Shown: in pieces, positions 17,529 through 26,874 of the stretch
Numbering within the stretch: the first letter of the stretch is position 1
Layout: each line of letters starts with the position of its first letter
Source: an uncultured bacterium
Lineage (GTDB): Bacteria; Cyanobacteriota; Vampirovibrionia; Gastranaerophilales; Gastranaerophilaceae
Assembly: GCA_946636615.1 (NCBI GenBank)
Contig: CAMPBE010000004.1
Location: forward strand, 1 to 64,000
Length of the DNA: 64,000 nucleotides
Reading direction: 5' to 3'
Program-made: the position numbers and the translations under genes
Notes under the pieces: model-generated
Seen by the model: the letters and a program-made list of their open reading frames with translations, nothing else
Told to the model about the DNA's origin: nothing
Databases searched by the model: none

Positions 17529-18984
17529 TATATTAAGATTTACTCAGGAAAAAACAAAGATGATGTATGAAAACAGCTTATTTTTACAAAATATAGATAA
17601 GCTGATTTTCATATCAATATTACTCGTGTTTTTTGCATCTACGGTTATGTCTTCTGATGTAATCGGTTTTATTGCGTTAATAACTGTTTTTTTATCGTTT
17701 GTAAAAATATTTACAAAACCGGATGAAAAATTGGAGTGCAAAACCTTTGAACTTTGGCTTTTGGCATATTTTATGATTGTGATAATAAGCCTTGCGGGTT
17801 CGACTTTGTTTTATTTAAGCCTGAAAGGATTTTTCAAAACTTTCACATACTTGGCGTTTTATGTATCTGTCGCACAATATTTAAAAAATAACAAGTCGAA
17901 AATCCCATATATTTTGGGTGCAATCGGGGCATGTGTGAGTTTTGAAGCAGTAATCGGACTTATGCAGAATTTTTCGCAAGTTTCGGAAATCTCGACATGG
18001 CAAGATGTTTCTAATCTTAATCCTGAGGAGGTCATGACAAGAGTTTACGGGACTTTAAAACCGCTTAATCCAAATTTGTTAGGCGGATATTTTGTTGCAG
18101 GAATACCGGCTTTGTTCGGTTTATCGGCATATTTATTTGTAGATAAGCAAGAAGCGTCATTGCGAGGAGATGATATTAGGACTTTATCCCCTCTAAAATT
18201 ATTATTAAACAATTGTTATGAGATTCTTCGGCAGTCTGTCATTCTGAGCGCAGCGAAGAATCTCATAACTTATCTGCCTCAGAATGACCGAAATGATAGA
18301 GAAACAAAACCTCTTTTAGGAGAGGGGCTAATCGTTCTCTTATTTGCAATTCTTTCTACAATAGTCTTGTTTTTGACAGGTTGCAGGGGCTCATATATAG
18401 GTATGTTTGTTATAATTTGTGGAATTTTTGCTGTGTCTGCAAAATTTTTATGGAAAAATTATAAAAACGTATTTTTGCCAATTATAGGTGCGGTTGTTGC
18501 TTTATTTACAAGTGCAATACTTTTTGTATCTTCATTGAGAGCAAGAGTTTTTTCAATATTTGCAATGCGTCAGGATTCTTCAAATTCTTTCAGGTTCAAC
18601 GTGTATCATTCTTCCTTAGATATGTTTAAAGACAATTGGCTTTTGGGTATTGGGATTGGAAATCAAAATTTCAGAGAGATATACGGACTTTATATGAAAA
18701 CAGGCTTTGATGCTTTGAGTGCGTATAATATATTTTTGGAAATTGCTGTAGAAAGCGGTATTTTTGCTTTGATTGCATTTGTTGGCTTTTTGATTGTTTT
18801 AATAAAAGACGGAATAACATATATTTTAAAATCAACGGATACCAAATCTGTTGTAATACTTTCTTGTGCACTAATATCAATATTTGCAGTATGTGTTCAC
18901 GGACTTGTCGATACTGTATTTTTCCGCCCGCAAATTCAGTTTGTTTTTTGGACTATGGTTGCAATTATAAGAGCACTTGTCTAA
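17515..18984 (+). CDS. O-antigen ligase/polymerase-like membrane protein with repeat insertion
   Basis: 489 aa, with about ten hydrophobic segments and the Wzy/WaaL-type loop 'LTGCRGSYIGM' followed by 'RVFSIFAMRQDSSNSFRFNVY' and 'GIGIGNQNF', typical of O-antigen ligase family proteins that attach or polymerise surface glycans. Residues about 214-272 are not family-like: they are translated from dispersed palindromic repeats ('SVILSAAKNLITYLPQNDRNDR'), inserted in frame in a hydrophilic loop. The frame is intact. ATG 17515 overlaps the previous gene; an alternative ATG is at 17560. Confidence 0.85.
   Translation: MMFNNILRFTQEKTKMMYENSLFLQNIDKLIFISILLVFFASTVMSSDVIGFIALITVFLSFVKIFTKPDEKLECKTFELWLLAYFMIVIISLAGSTLFYLSLKGFFKTFTYLAFYVSVAQYLKNNKSKIPYILGAIGACVSFEAVIGLMQNFSQVSEISTWQDVSNLNPEEVMTRVYGTLKPLNPNLLGGYFVAGIPALFGLSAYLFVDKQEASLRGDDIRTLSPLKLLLNNCYEILRQSVILSAAKNLITYLPQNDRNDRETKPLLGEGLIVLLFAILSTIVLFLTGCRGSYIGMFVIICGIFAVSAKFLWKNYKNVFLPIIGAVVALFTSAILFVSSLRARVFSIFAMRQDSSNSFRFNVYHSSLDMFKDNWLLGIGIGNQNFREIYGLYMKTGFDALSAYNIFLEIAVESGIFALIAFVGFLIVLIKDGITYILKSTDTKSVVILSCALISIFAVCVHGLVDTVFFRPQIQFVFWTMVAIIRALV
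18154..18330. repeat. Composite dispersed repeat inside a CDS
   Basis: The 177-nt block holds GCGTCATTGCGAGGAG, then CCCCTCT..GAGAGGGG arms around a 14-bp perfect inverted repeat TATGAGATTCTTCG (18217-18230) / CGAAGAATCTCATA (18254-18267) with CATTCTGAGCGCAG between. The length is a multiple of three and no stop is introduced. Close relatives occur in the window at 20190-20275, 27945-28012 and 29122-29200. Confidence 0.85.
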
Positions 18985-19059
18985 TATTAAACTTATATAA
19001 AGGCATGGAAAACCTGTGATACACTATAATCATAGAGGTAAAATTAGAAGGAGATTAAT

Positions 19060-20184
19060 ATGATACCTATTTTGGATTCTAAACGTCAGTACGCAACTAT
19101 TGGTGCGGAAGTTGAAAAGGCTGTTTGCGAAGTTTTGCGTTCAGGTTCTTATATTTTAGGACCTAACACAAAGGCTTTTGAGCAAGAAATGGCAGATTTT
19201 TATGGATGTAAATATACAGTTGGCTTAAACTCAGGTACAGATGCATTGCATATTGCATTAAGAGCATTGGATATCGGAAAAGGGGATGAAGTTATTACTG
19301 TTGCATTTACATTCGTTGCAACAACAGAAGCTATCGGAATCGTTGGTGCAAAACCTGTTTTTGTTGATATTGATGAAAATACATTTAATATGGATGCTTC
19401 TAAATTGGAAGCAGCAATTACCCCAAGAACAAAGGCTATCATTCCTGTTCATTTGTACGGTCAACCTTGTGATATGGACACTATTATGTCTGTTGCTAAA
19501 AAGCATAACTTACACGTTATTGAAGACTGCTGTCAGGCAGTAGGTGCTTTATACAAAGGTAAAATGGTTGGTACATTTGGTGACTTTGGCTGCTTGAGCT
19601 TCTACCCGACTAAAAATTTAGGCGGTATGGGCGATGGCGGTTTATTGATGACAAATAGCGAGTCATTAAGAAATAGAGCCGTTGCTTTGAGAAACCACGG
19701 CGGTGCTGTTCGTTATCACCATGACGAAATCGGTGTTAACAGTCGTCTTGATGAAATTCAATCTGCTATTTTGAGAGTAAAACTTCCTCACATAAAAGAT
19801 TGGAATGAAGCAAGAAGAGCTCATGCATATTACTATAATGAATTGTTCAAAGATTGTGCTGATGTTCAAACTCCAAAAGAATTGGACGGAACATATTGTG
19901 TTTACCACCAATATACAGTTAAAATTCCTAACCGTGATGAAGTTCATAAAATGCTTCAGGAACGTGGAATTGGTGCGATGCTTTATTATCCAATTCCTTT
20001 GCATTTGCAAAAAGTTCATGAATACTTGGGCGTAGGAAAAGGCTCATTACCTGTATCTGAAAAGAATACAGAAATGGTAATTTCACTGCCTATGTTCCCT
20101 GAATTGACAGAAGAAGAACAAAGAACAGTTGCTTCAACTTTGATTGATTGTATTGAAAAATCAAAATCAAAAGTTGGTGTGTAG
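19060..20184 (+). CDS. DegT/DnrJ/EryC1/StrS-family sugar aminotransferase
   Basis: A 374-aa PLP enzyme that aminates a keto-sugar nucleotide. Landmarks: 'LGPNTKAFEQEMADFYG', 'LNSGTDALHIALRAL', 'HLYGQPCDMD', the Asp/Gln pair of 'IEDCCQAVGALYKG', and the PLP lysine K185 in 'SFYPTKNLGGMGDGG'. AGAAGGAG precedes the ATG. Its place after the O-antigen ligase suggests amino-sugar synthesis for surface glycan. The exact sugar cannot be read. Confidence 0.92.
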   Translation: MIPILDSKRQYATIGAEVEKAVCEVLRSGSYILGPNTKAFEQEMADFYGCKYTVGLNSGTDALHIALRALDIGKGDEVITVAFTFVATTEAIGIVGAKPVFVDIDENTFNMDASKLEAAITPRTKAIIPVHLYGQPCDMDTIMSVAKKHNLHVIEDCCQAVGALYKGKMVGTFGDFGCLSFYPTKNLGGMGDGGLLMTNSESLRNRAVALRNHGGAVRYHHDEIGVNSRLDEIQSAILRVKLPHIKDWNEARRAHAYYYNELFKDCADVQTPKELDGTYCVYHQYTVKIPNRDEVHKMLQERGIGAMLYYPIPLHLQKVHEYLGVGKGSLPVSEKNTEMVISLPMFPELTEEEQRTVASTLIDCIEKSKSKVGV

Positions 20185-20189
20185 TAATA

Positions 20190-20275
20190 TGTTATTCTGA
20201 GGGTTTTAACCCGAAGTATCTCATAAAATTAAGCTTTAAGAGATTCTTCGCTTCGCTCGGAATGACAATGTTAAT
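20190..20275. repeat. Dispersed palindromic repeat copy
   Basis: TTATTCTGAGGGTTTTAACCCGAAGTATCTC faces GAGATTCTTCGCTTCGCTCGGAATGAC, forming inverted arms around about 15 nt. It is the same repeat family as 18217-18290, located just downstream of the aminotransferase stop. Confidence 0.8.
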
Positions 20276-20280
20276 AACTA

Positions 20281-20314
20281 AAACGGCGATATCAAATATA
20301 GATGTCGCCGTTTT
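20281..20314. terminator. Bidirectional terminator
   Basis: AAACGGCGATAT-CAAATATAG-ATGTCGCCGTTTTT lies between convergent genes and has runs of A and T on the two sides. Confidence 0.85.
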
Positions 20315-20667
20315 TATGCTAATTTAAAAAATATGGTTCCCATGCCTTTTTCCTGGTACATTTGTTTAGTTTTTTCTTCACCTGCAATACCGTTGGTTCC
20401 TGAGGTGTTTATAAACAGATAGTTTCTTGCAACTTCGAATGCATATTCATTGTTGCCATATGCGTCAGATTGGCTCCACCCGGCGACATTTCCCGCATAT
20501 TTTGCGCTTTCATCAGGTTTTGTAATATAAGGTGCTGTTTCTGGGTCTACAGGTGCATATGGTTTTTTGGTATCAAAAGTATCTACACCGTCAACAGTAC
20601 CGTTTGAAGGTTTGTTGTCAGCTGTAGTTGCTATTCCTGTTATTGCTATTTGATCCTGATATCCCAT
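20314..20667 (-). CDS. Unknown protein, 117 aa
   Basis: A Gly/Thr/Asn/Ala-rich soluble protein with no signal peptide or membrane segment ('GIATTADNKPSNGTVDGVDTF', 'KPYAPVDPETAPYITKPDE'). It lies 9 nt downstream of another unknown gene and shares its unusual composition, so they are likely co-expressed. The sequence looks like a structural or surface-exposed protein, but I recognise no domain. Confidence 0.65.
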   Translation of the reverse strand: MGYQDQIAITGIATTADNKPSNGTVDGVDTFDTKKPYAPVDPETAPYITKPDESAKYAGNVAGWSQSDAYGNNEYAFEVARNYLFINTSGTNGIAGEEKTKQMYQEKGMGTIFFKLA

Positions 20668-20676
20668 TCTATCCTC

Positions 20677-20994
20677 TTATGCCATAAACATTGCAGTGCG
20701 TGTTGGAGGAACTAGTTCTCCATCCTCATTCATCTGATATCTACAATGTGAGTTTAAAGCTCCGTTTCCTTTATCTAAACAGTTTAAACCAGCGGTAAAT
20801 AAGTTATATCCGTCACCAATTCCGGGTTCAATATAGCTGAAACCTTCAAGAGTTGATCTTTCTGCTGTTATTAAACCAAATCTTGCGTATGCGCTTTCTG
20901 CTGCACCTGTTGTGATACTTGCTAATGAAAGTGTTACCGGGTTTACCCTTGTTGTTGTAGGTCCTTGTACTGCACCTATTGCTTGTTCGCCCAT
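20677..20994 (-). CDS. Unknown protein, 105 aa
   Basis: Starts MGEQAIGAVQGP and continues Thr/Gly/Ala rich ('PVTLSLASITTGAAESAYARFG'), without signal peptide or TM segment. It contains two cysteines ('GLNCLDKG' and 'SHCRYQ'). It is upstream of and in tandem with the 117-aa unknown. The lower Lys/Ile content than most proteins here is notable. No function assigned. Confidence 0.65.
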   Translation of the reverse strand: MGEQAIGAVQGPTTTRVNPVTLSLASITTGAAESAYARFGLITAERSTLEGFSYIEPGIGDGYNLFTAGLNCLDKGNGALNSHCRYQMNEDGELVPPTRTAMFMA

Positions 20995-21180
20995 GATTAT
21001 TTCCTATTTTATACTCTTGTCTTGATATATATATAAAGTATATACTTTTTAAATAATTGCCTTTTTATAATATTTTTTGTAAACAATTGTTAACATAATA
21101 AATCTCTGTTAAATTTGAATATTTATTATGTTTCAAATACAATGAAATAGAATATAGTAACAAATTTAAGGAGAGAGAAA

Positions 21181-22506
21181 ATGGAACATTTACACTCACT
21201 TGTGCAAGCAAATGCAGTTGGGGTATCTGCCGCAATTCTTTTGATTGCATATGTTTTCATAGCTTTGGAAAAAATTCCAAAGGTTACCATTGCACTTATA
21301 GGTGCAGGTTTAACAATTTTATTGGGATTGGTAAGTCAGACAAAACTTGTTGAAGGAGGAATTAACCCTCATTATTTTATCAATTTTGTCGATTTTAATG
21401 TAATATTTTTACTTGTATCAATGATGATAATTGTGAGTATCGCAACAAGAAGCGGCATGTTTAATTGGGTTGCGAATGAACTTTTAAGATTAACTAAGGG
21501 ACATCCAAAACTCGTTTTGTTCACTTTGGGTATTTTTACGGCAGTTGCGTCTGCGTTTTTGGATAACGTTACTACAGTAATTCTTATCATGCCTGTAACA
21601 TTCTTTGTTGCAAAGCATTTGGATATAAACCCCCTACCGTTTTTGATTACGGAAATATTTGCATCAAATATCGGCGGAACGGCAACTTTAATCGGTGACC
21701 CTCCTAATATCATCATAGGAAGTGCTGCAGGGCTTTCATTTATGGACTTTTTAAATGAATTAACAGGCGTTGTTCTTGTAATACTATTTGTAATAGTTGG
21801 AATTATGACATTTATTTTCAGAAAACAACTCAAAGCAACTCCCGAAAAAATGGAAGCAGTAGCCAATCTTGATAATTCAAAGACAATCACGGATTATCCT
21901 TTGATGATTAGAAGTGCAATTGTTTTGGGATTGGTAATTTTAGGATTTATTTTGCATGATGTTACGCATATTGAAACTTGCGTAACTGCAATGCTTGGTG
22001 CAAGTATATTGTTGTTGTTTGAAAAACCAAAAGATATTTTGGTTGACGTTGAATGGAACACAATATTTTTCTTTATCGGATTGTTTATTATAATCGGCGG
22101 TGTTGAAGCATCGGGCGGTATTGCTCTTATGGCAAAATGGATCTTGGATGTAACAAACGGTTCACAAGAAGCTACTGCTATGATAATTCTTTGGGCATCA
22201 GGATTTGTTTCTGGAATTATTGATAATATTCCTTACACTGCAACAATGACACCTATGTTATTGGAAATTCAAAAAACAATGGGTGGAGATTATACATTCC
22301 CATTATGGTGGTGTTTGTCATTAGGTGCCTGCTTAGGTGGGAATATGACAATCATCGGTGCCGCTGCAAACGTTATTGTTTCTGAAACTTCAGCACACGA
22401 AGGACATCCGATAGCGTTTATGAAATTCTTAAAATACGGTATCATGACAATGTTTATTTCATTGGCAATAAGTTCTGTGTATGTATATATAAGATTTCTT
22501 CATTAA
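21181..22506 (+). CDS. ArsB/NhaD-type ion transporter (IT superfamily)
   Basis: 441 aa, about 11-12 TM segments. 'FLDNVTTVILIMPVTFFVAKHL', 'SNIGGTATLIGDPPNIIIGSAAGLSF' and 'GIIDNIPYTATMTPMLLEIQ' plus 'GACLGGNMTIIGAAANVIVSE' are the paired motifs of ArsB/NhaD and related citrate-type transporters. It probably exchanges Na+/H+ or exports an anion; arsenite is not supported by any ars neighbours. A good AAGGAGAGAG ribosome site precedes the ATG. Confidence 0.88.
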   Translation: MEHLHSLVQANAVGVSAAILLIAYVFIALEKIPKVTIALIGAGLTILLGLVSQTKLVEGGINPHYFINFVDFNVIFLLVSMMIIVSIATRSGMFNWVANELLRLTKGHPKLVLFTLGIFTAVASAFLDNVTTVILIMPVTFFVAKHLDINPLPFLITEIFASNIGGTATLIGDPPNIIIGSAAGLSFMDFLNELTGVVLVILFVIVGIMTFIFRKQLKATPEKMEAVANLDNSKTITDYPLMIRSAIVLGLVILGFILHDVTHIETCVTAMLGASILLLFEKPKDILVDVEWNTIFFFIGLFIIIGGVEASGGIALMAKWILDVTNGSQEATAMIILWASGFVSGIIDNIPYTATMTPMLLEIQKTMGGDYTFPLWWCLSLGACLGGNMTIIGAAANVIVSETSAHEGHPIAFMKFLKYGIMTMFISLAISSVYVYIRFLH

Positions 22507-22531
22507 TGAAGTTTAAATATTAATTTATTAT

Positions 22532-22563
22532 AAAAGGGCAATATTTTAAAATATTGTCCTTTT
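22532..22563 (+). terminator. Rho-independent terminator
   Basis: AAAAGGGCAATATTTT directly followed by AAAATATTGTCCTTTT; a long stem ending in a T-run, after the transporter gene. Confidence 0.85.
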
Positions 22564-22603
22564 GTTTAATTAAATTTTTTTTTAATAGAGTTTTAATTTT
22601 TGT

Positions 22604-23161
22604 ATGAAGAAATTTATTTTAACATTATTTGCTATTATATTTTCGCAAGTTAACTCTTATTCTGAAGAAATTCATTTTGATAATGAAATTTATAAATTAA
22701 AATTCAGTGCACTTGCTCCGCAAACTCAAGGTTACGGAAATGAATATTATAAAGATTCGGAAAATGTATCAAATTGGACTAAAATGATAGGGATATATTA
22801 CTATCCGCTGGAGGATAATCCGCTTAGTTATACTCGAAATTTTAGTGAAATTGTTGAAAATACAGATAATAGTATTTTGTTGAAAGTAGTTGAAAACAAA
22901 AAAACGAACAAAGCTGTTATAAGTTTTTTAGTGAATAGTGAAGAAAATTCTCAAAAATTTTTTGAATATGATGCATATAAATTTGAAAAGCATCCGACAA
23001 AAGGGATTGTAGTTTCAAAATATGCTGTAAGATATAAGTTTAAAAATGATGATGAGATAAATAAAATTGCAAATTTTGTAAAAGAAAGCAATGACAAATA
23101 TTTAGAGCTTCTTATAATTTCCAATACGCCATCTTTGATCGAAAAAGATATAAGTATTTAG
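22604..23161 (+). CDS. Secreted protein, unknown
   Basis: 185 aa with a Sec signal peptide (MKKFILTLFAIIFSQVNSYS) and a mature domain of mixed beta/alpha character. The ATG lacks a Shine-Dalgarno; a TTTAAT box ends 6 nt upstream, though no -35 box is convincing. It converges with and overlaps by 4 nt the WG-repeat gene. A periplasmic location is likely. No family recognised. Confidence 0.7.
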   Translation: MKKFILTLFAIIFSQVNSYSEEIHFDNEIYKLKFSALAPQTQGYGNEYYKDSENVSNWTKMIGIYYYPLEDNPLSYTRNFSEIVENTDNSILLKVVENKKTNKAVISFLVNSEENSQKFFEYDAYKFEKHPTKGIVVSKYAVRYKFKNDDEINKIANFVKESNDKYLELLIISNTPSLIEKDISI

Positions 23162-24045
23162 TCAGCCATTTTGCGTTTCAAATTGTCTTTTATTATACTC
23201 AACGGACCGTTATTTGGTGTTCTTACATAATAATAATATTTTTTTGCATACGTAAACGGATATTTAGGAAGCCATGCAAAACGCATAAATATTGAAACAG
23301 TGTCAGCACCTTGTGAAAACATTAATTCATCAATAGTTTCTTCATGAGCCGGAGAAATTGATGCAAACAATTTTAAAATATAATCAGTAAATGTGACTGC
23401 AGAATAACCAGAAGCGGCAACCGGCGAATTAATAAAAGAAGAAACTCTAAAATCACTATTATTTTCAATGTTTTGGACATCTTCCGGAATAGTAAATGTC
23501 CCCCCTGCAACCTGTTCTATTTCGTACCATGTACCGTTGTATTTGAGACGCATAATATTTGGCTTTGGCATATAAATATCATCAAATTTATTCTCAAGCA
23601 GAATTTTACCTCTCATATCAGTGACACCATATTTATAGTTTTTACATGTCAAAAACATTCCGCCAAAAAGCAAATTTATTGAAGAATATTCAGGAGCAAG
23701 TATTGCATCCCCCTTTTCGTCATAAATGCCAAAATTAATGTCATTGCCAAATTTTACATATTTTGTGAGGATCCTGTCAACGTGTCTGTATCGTGGTTCT
23801 ATAAGAACATTCCCATCACTGTCTATAAGGCCGTACTTGTTTCGCTTTTGAACTATCCAAGATGATTTACCAAGACGTATAATTTTTTTATACTCAGGCT
23901 CAACTGTAATACAGCCTTGAGAATTTTTAAGACCAAATAAATTGTTGTCATCACTGATAACTGTCATTCCTAAATTTGAAAGTTCAGCAAAAGATGATGA
24001 TGCTGTGAAAAAAATTAAACTAATAACCAATAATAACTTTTTCAT
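23158..24045 (-). CDS. Secreted WG-repeat protein
   Basis: I use the ATG at 24045, which gives a clean signal peptide ('MKKLLLVISLIFFTASSSFA'), not the longer track start. The 295-aa protein has about four WG-type repeats ('KYGLIDSDGNVLIEPRY', 'NFGIYDEKGDAILAPEY', 'KYGVTDMRGKILLENKF'), which form beta-propeller-like or solenoid structures. A C-terminal 'KKYYYYVRTP' segment follows. No Shine-Dalgarno is visible; TATCAT ends 6 nt before the ATG. It is divergent from the AsmA-like gene. Role unknown, probably cell surface. Confidence 0.8.
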   Translation of the reverse strand: MKKLLLVISLIFFTASSSFAELSNLGMTVISDDNNLFGLKNSQGCITVEPEYKKIIRLGKSSWIVQKRNKYGLIDSDGNVLIEPRYRHVDRILTKYVKFGNDINFGIYDEKGDAILAPEYSSINLLFGGMFLTCKNYKYGVTDMRGKILLENKFDDIYMPKPNIMRLKYNGTWYEIEQVAGGTFTIPEDVQNIENNSDFRVSSFINSPVAASGYSAVTFTDYILKLFASISPAHEETIDELMFSQGADTVSIFMRFAWLPKYPFTYAKKYYYYVRTPNNGPLSIIKDNLKRKMAD

Positions 24046-24089
24046 AATTTTATGATAACATAAAATAAGAAGATAAATAGGGGATTTTT

Positions 24090-26870
24090 GTGAAATTATC
24101 AAATTGTATAAAACTTGGAATATTTGGTGCTGTATTCATAATGTTTATTTCTGTTATGTATTTGGTTGTTTTGCCTGAGATAGTTTCTAGTCAAAAATTT
24201 ATAGATTACACTCAAACGCTATTAGAAAAACAACTTGGAGTCAAATCAATAATTAAAAATCCTCAACTAAAGACAAAATTAACACCTACGATTGAATTTA
24301 AAATAGATAAGTTGGATATTACGGGTCGTAATGGTAAAATCATTTCTGTTGATAATTTTGATATAGTTTTATCTTTCAAAAAAATTTTTAATAAAACTAT
24401 TATACTGAAGCAGCTGGGTGCTGATGATATTTTCGTTGATACCAATAAAATATCTGAATTATCAATAAAAAAAGACCAAAAAGAGAAAAAGAAAAATAAT
24501 TTTAATATCGATATTTTTAACTCAATTCTGTATGTCAAAAAATCTCTTATTTTATACAAAGTTGAACCTAATACTTACGTAAAATTGAATGCTGATAACA
24601 TAAGAATTGACAACACACAAAAATTACAAAGATTTATACATTTTAATTTGGCTGCAGGTATTAAAAACAAAGGCAAAGAAGTTGTATTCAATATTAAAGA
24701 CAACAATTCAGTATATTTTAAAGATAATCATTTTTGGGTTAAAAATTGCAGTTTGTCAATGAATAAATCAAATATATTCTTCAATGCTATTGCAGACAGA
24801 AAGAAAAATTATGAAGTAGAGATTTATTCAGACAAAATAGATATTTCAGATATTTTGCTATTGCTAAATTCACAAATAATTGAAAATAATTTGCAAGAAA
24901 CGCTTTCATATTTTGATGGATTAAATGGAAATTTCAAATTTAAAATAAAACTTACAAATAATAGCATAAGTGGTAATTTTGATATAAATAAAATCTTTTG
25001 TAAAATAAATCCTGTTAATAAAATTCCGGTAATATTGGAAAAAGGAAGCATCAATTTAACTAAAGATAGAGTGACTTTAAAAAATATAGAGGGATTTTAT
25101 GCCAATAGAAAAAGTAATAAGCTTACAATGGAAGGGACTGTTGATGATTATTTAAAAACTATTGACACAAAACTTACTGCAAGAGCTGTAGTAAGTAATG
25201 ATTTTTTAAAAAATTATCTTACTCCAATGATAAAGACACCTATTGAATTAACCGGTGGTAATACTAAAACAAAAATAGAATTAAATGCAAAAAATAACAA
25301 AATTGATATAAAATGGCTTTTTGGTATAAAGAAAGGACAAGATATTCTTGTAGCCGGTTCTTCGTTTAGTCCTGTGGATTATGCAAGAGGAGTTAAAGGG
25401 GATTTGTATTTTGCAGATAATCTCTTTACAATACGCTCTTTAGATTACTATATTATTCCTGAAAAATATTTAAATAAAAATGATATTGGTAAGATAAAAC
25501 CAATATTAAAATTTAGTGGGAATATTGATTTAGCAAGCAATTCAAGGGTAAATGACTTTGGTTTTGAATTTACCCATCCTATTCCGAGTGAATTTTTAAA
25601 TATTTTTGTAGGGGAAGAAATGTTTAAAAAAGGAACAATTGAGGGCAATATGACCTACATAGATAATGGTGATTATCCGATTCTTAATGGTTCTGTAAAA
25701 ATGAATAAGGTATTCATTCCATCTCAAAGGGTGTATTTGAAGCATGGTGAATTAAATGCAAATAAAGGAATAATCAAAATAATAGCTCATGGCGGTTATA
25801 GAAGATCGAAATTTAATCTGAATGGTGATTTTATTAATGAAATAAAATTCCCGATTATTGCTAAGGATATTAAATTGGATATTGATAACATTGATGTTGA
25901 AAAATTCTTAGCATCATCAAATAATCAGAAAAAAGAGGCTATAAAATCTGAAAAGTTTGATTTAAAACCTTCTGGAACAGCAAAAGATGAAGATGATAAT
26001 AATCCAACATTTGATATTGGTAATTTTATAGTAGAAAAATGTAAATTAAAAGTTGCTAATGGCAAATACAAGGATCTTACATTTGGTAATGTTGAAGCCA
26101 ATATGACTTTAGATAAAAACAGCTTATTAAATATAAAATCAAACAGATTTAATATTGCAAACGGTCATTCTTCAGCAAAGATAGATTGTAATTTAAAACA
26201 GCATAAATATCATATGTTGCTGGGTATAAAAGATGTTGATATGGATATTATTGCATCGAACCTCTTGCAATTGCCGAAAGAAATATCAGGTAAAGCAAAA
26301 GGGTTTATAGATTTTAATACAGATGATTCCCTAAAAATTAACGGGTCAATGAAATTTGATATAGAAGACGGTACAATTCAAAAAGTTGGAATGGTTGAAT
26401 ATATTCTGAAATTTGCAGCTTTATTCAGAAATCCTTTGACCATGATTAGTCCTTCAATTTTTTCTGATTTAGTAAATGTTCCTGATGGAAAATTTGATAA
26501 TATTAACGGCAAATTAGAACTAAAAGATAATGTAATTGAACGAATGATGGTAAAATCAACAGCATCACAACTTAGCTCTTTTATTGTCGGCAGATATGAT
26601 TTGGAAACAAGCGATGCGTCTTTGAGGATTTATACTAAATTTAGTAATAAAAATAAAGGTTTGTTTGGGGTTTTGAGGAATATTTCATTGAACAGTTTAG
26701 CTAATAGGATTCCGCTTGGAATGTCAAATTATGATAATTATTATTCTGCAGAATTAGATATGATTCCGCCTATTGATGCAGATGAAAAAGATTGTCAAGT
26801 ATTTTTAACTAAAGTTGATGGTGATATAGAGCATAATAACTTTATTTCATCCCTAAAGAAAATAAAATAA
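24090..26870 (+). CDS. AsmA-like envelope protein, 926 aa
   Basis: Begins with GTG after GGGG. One N-terminal TM helix at about 8-30 is followed by a very long beta-rich region with repeating 'G.....N....', 'ldgn..I....v..' units, as in AsmA/YhdP/TamB proteins that bridge the periplasm and are linked to phospholipid transport. The C-terminal AsmA-like part near 'FDIEDGTIQKVGMVEYILKFA' and 'FSDLVNVPDGKFDNINGKLEL' is typical. It supports a diderm envelope. It converges with queA 4 nt downstream. Confidence 0.82.
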   Translation: MKLSNCIKLGIFGAVFIMFISVMYLVVLPEIVSSQKFIDYTQTLLEKQLGVKSIIKNPQLKTKLTPTIEFKIDKLDITGRNGKIISVDNFDIVLSFKKIFNKTIILKQLGADDIFVDTNKISELSIKKDQKEKKKNNFNIDIFNSILYVKKSLILYKVEPNTYVKLNADNIRIDNTQKLQRFIHFNLAAGIKNKGKEVVFNIKDNNSVYFKDNHFWVKNCSLSMNKSNIFFNAIADRKKNYEVEIYSDKIDISDILLLLNSQIIENNLQETLSYFDGLNGNFKFKIKLTNNSISGNFDINKIFCKINPVNKIPVILEKGSINLTKDRVTLKNIEGFYANRKSNKLTMEGTVDDYLKTIDTKLTARAVVSNDFLKNYLTPMIKTPIELTGGNTKTKIELNAKNNKIDIKWLFGIKKGQDILVAGSSFSPVDYARGVKGDLYFADNLFTIRSLDYYIIPEKYLNKNDIGKIKPILKFSGNIDLASNSRVNDFGFEFTHPIPSEFLNIFVGEEMFKKGTIEGNMTYIDNGDYPILNGSVKMNKVFIPSQRVYLKHGELNANKGIIKIIAHGGYRRSKFNLNGDFINEIKFPIIAKDIKLDIDNIDVEKFLASSNNQKKEAIKSEKFDLKPSGTAKDEDDNNPTFDIGNFIVEKCKLKVANGKYKDLTFGNVEANMTLDKNSLLNIKSNRFNIANGHSSAKIDCNLKQHKYHMLLGIKDVDMDIIASNLLQLPKEISGKAKGFIDFNTDDSLKINGSMKFDIEDGTIQKVGMVEYILKFAALFRNPLTMISPSIFSDLVNVPDGKFDNINGKLELKDNVIERMMVKSTASQLSSFIVGRYDLETSDASLRIYTKFSNKNKGLFGVLRNISLNSLANRIPLGMSNYDNYYSAELDMIPPIDADEKDCQVFLTKVDGDIEHNNFISSLKKIK

Positions 26871-26874
26871 CTTA

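Noticed and set aside
21372-21890. 172-aa minus-strand ORF inside the ArsB/NhaD-type transporter
   Set aside because: Fully antisense to a clear transporter gene; composition is that of a reverse-strand shadow.
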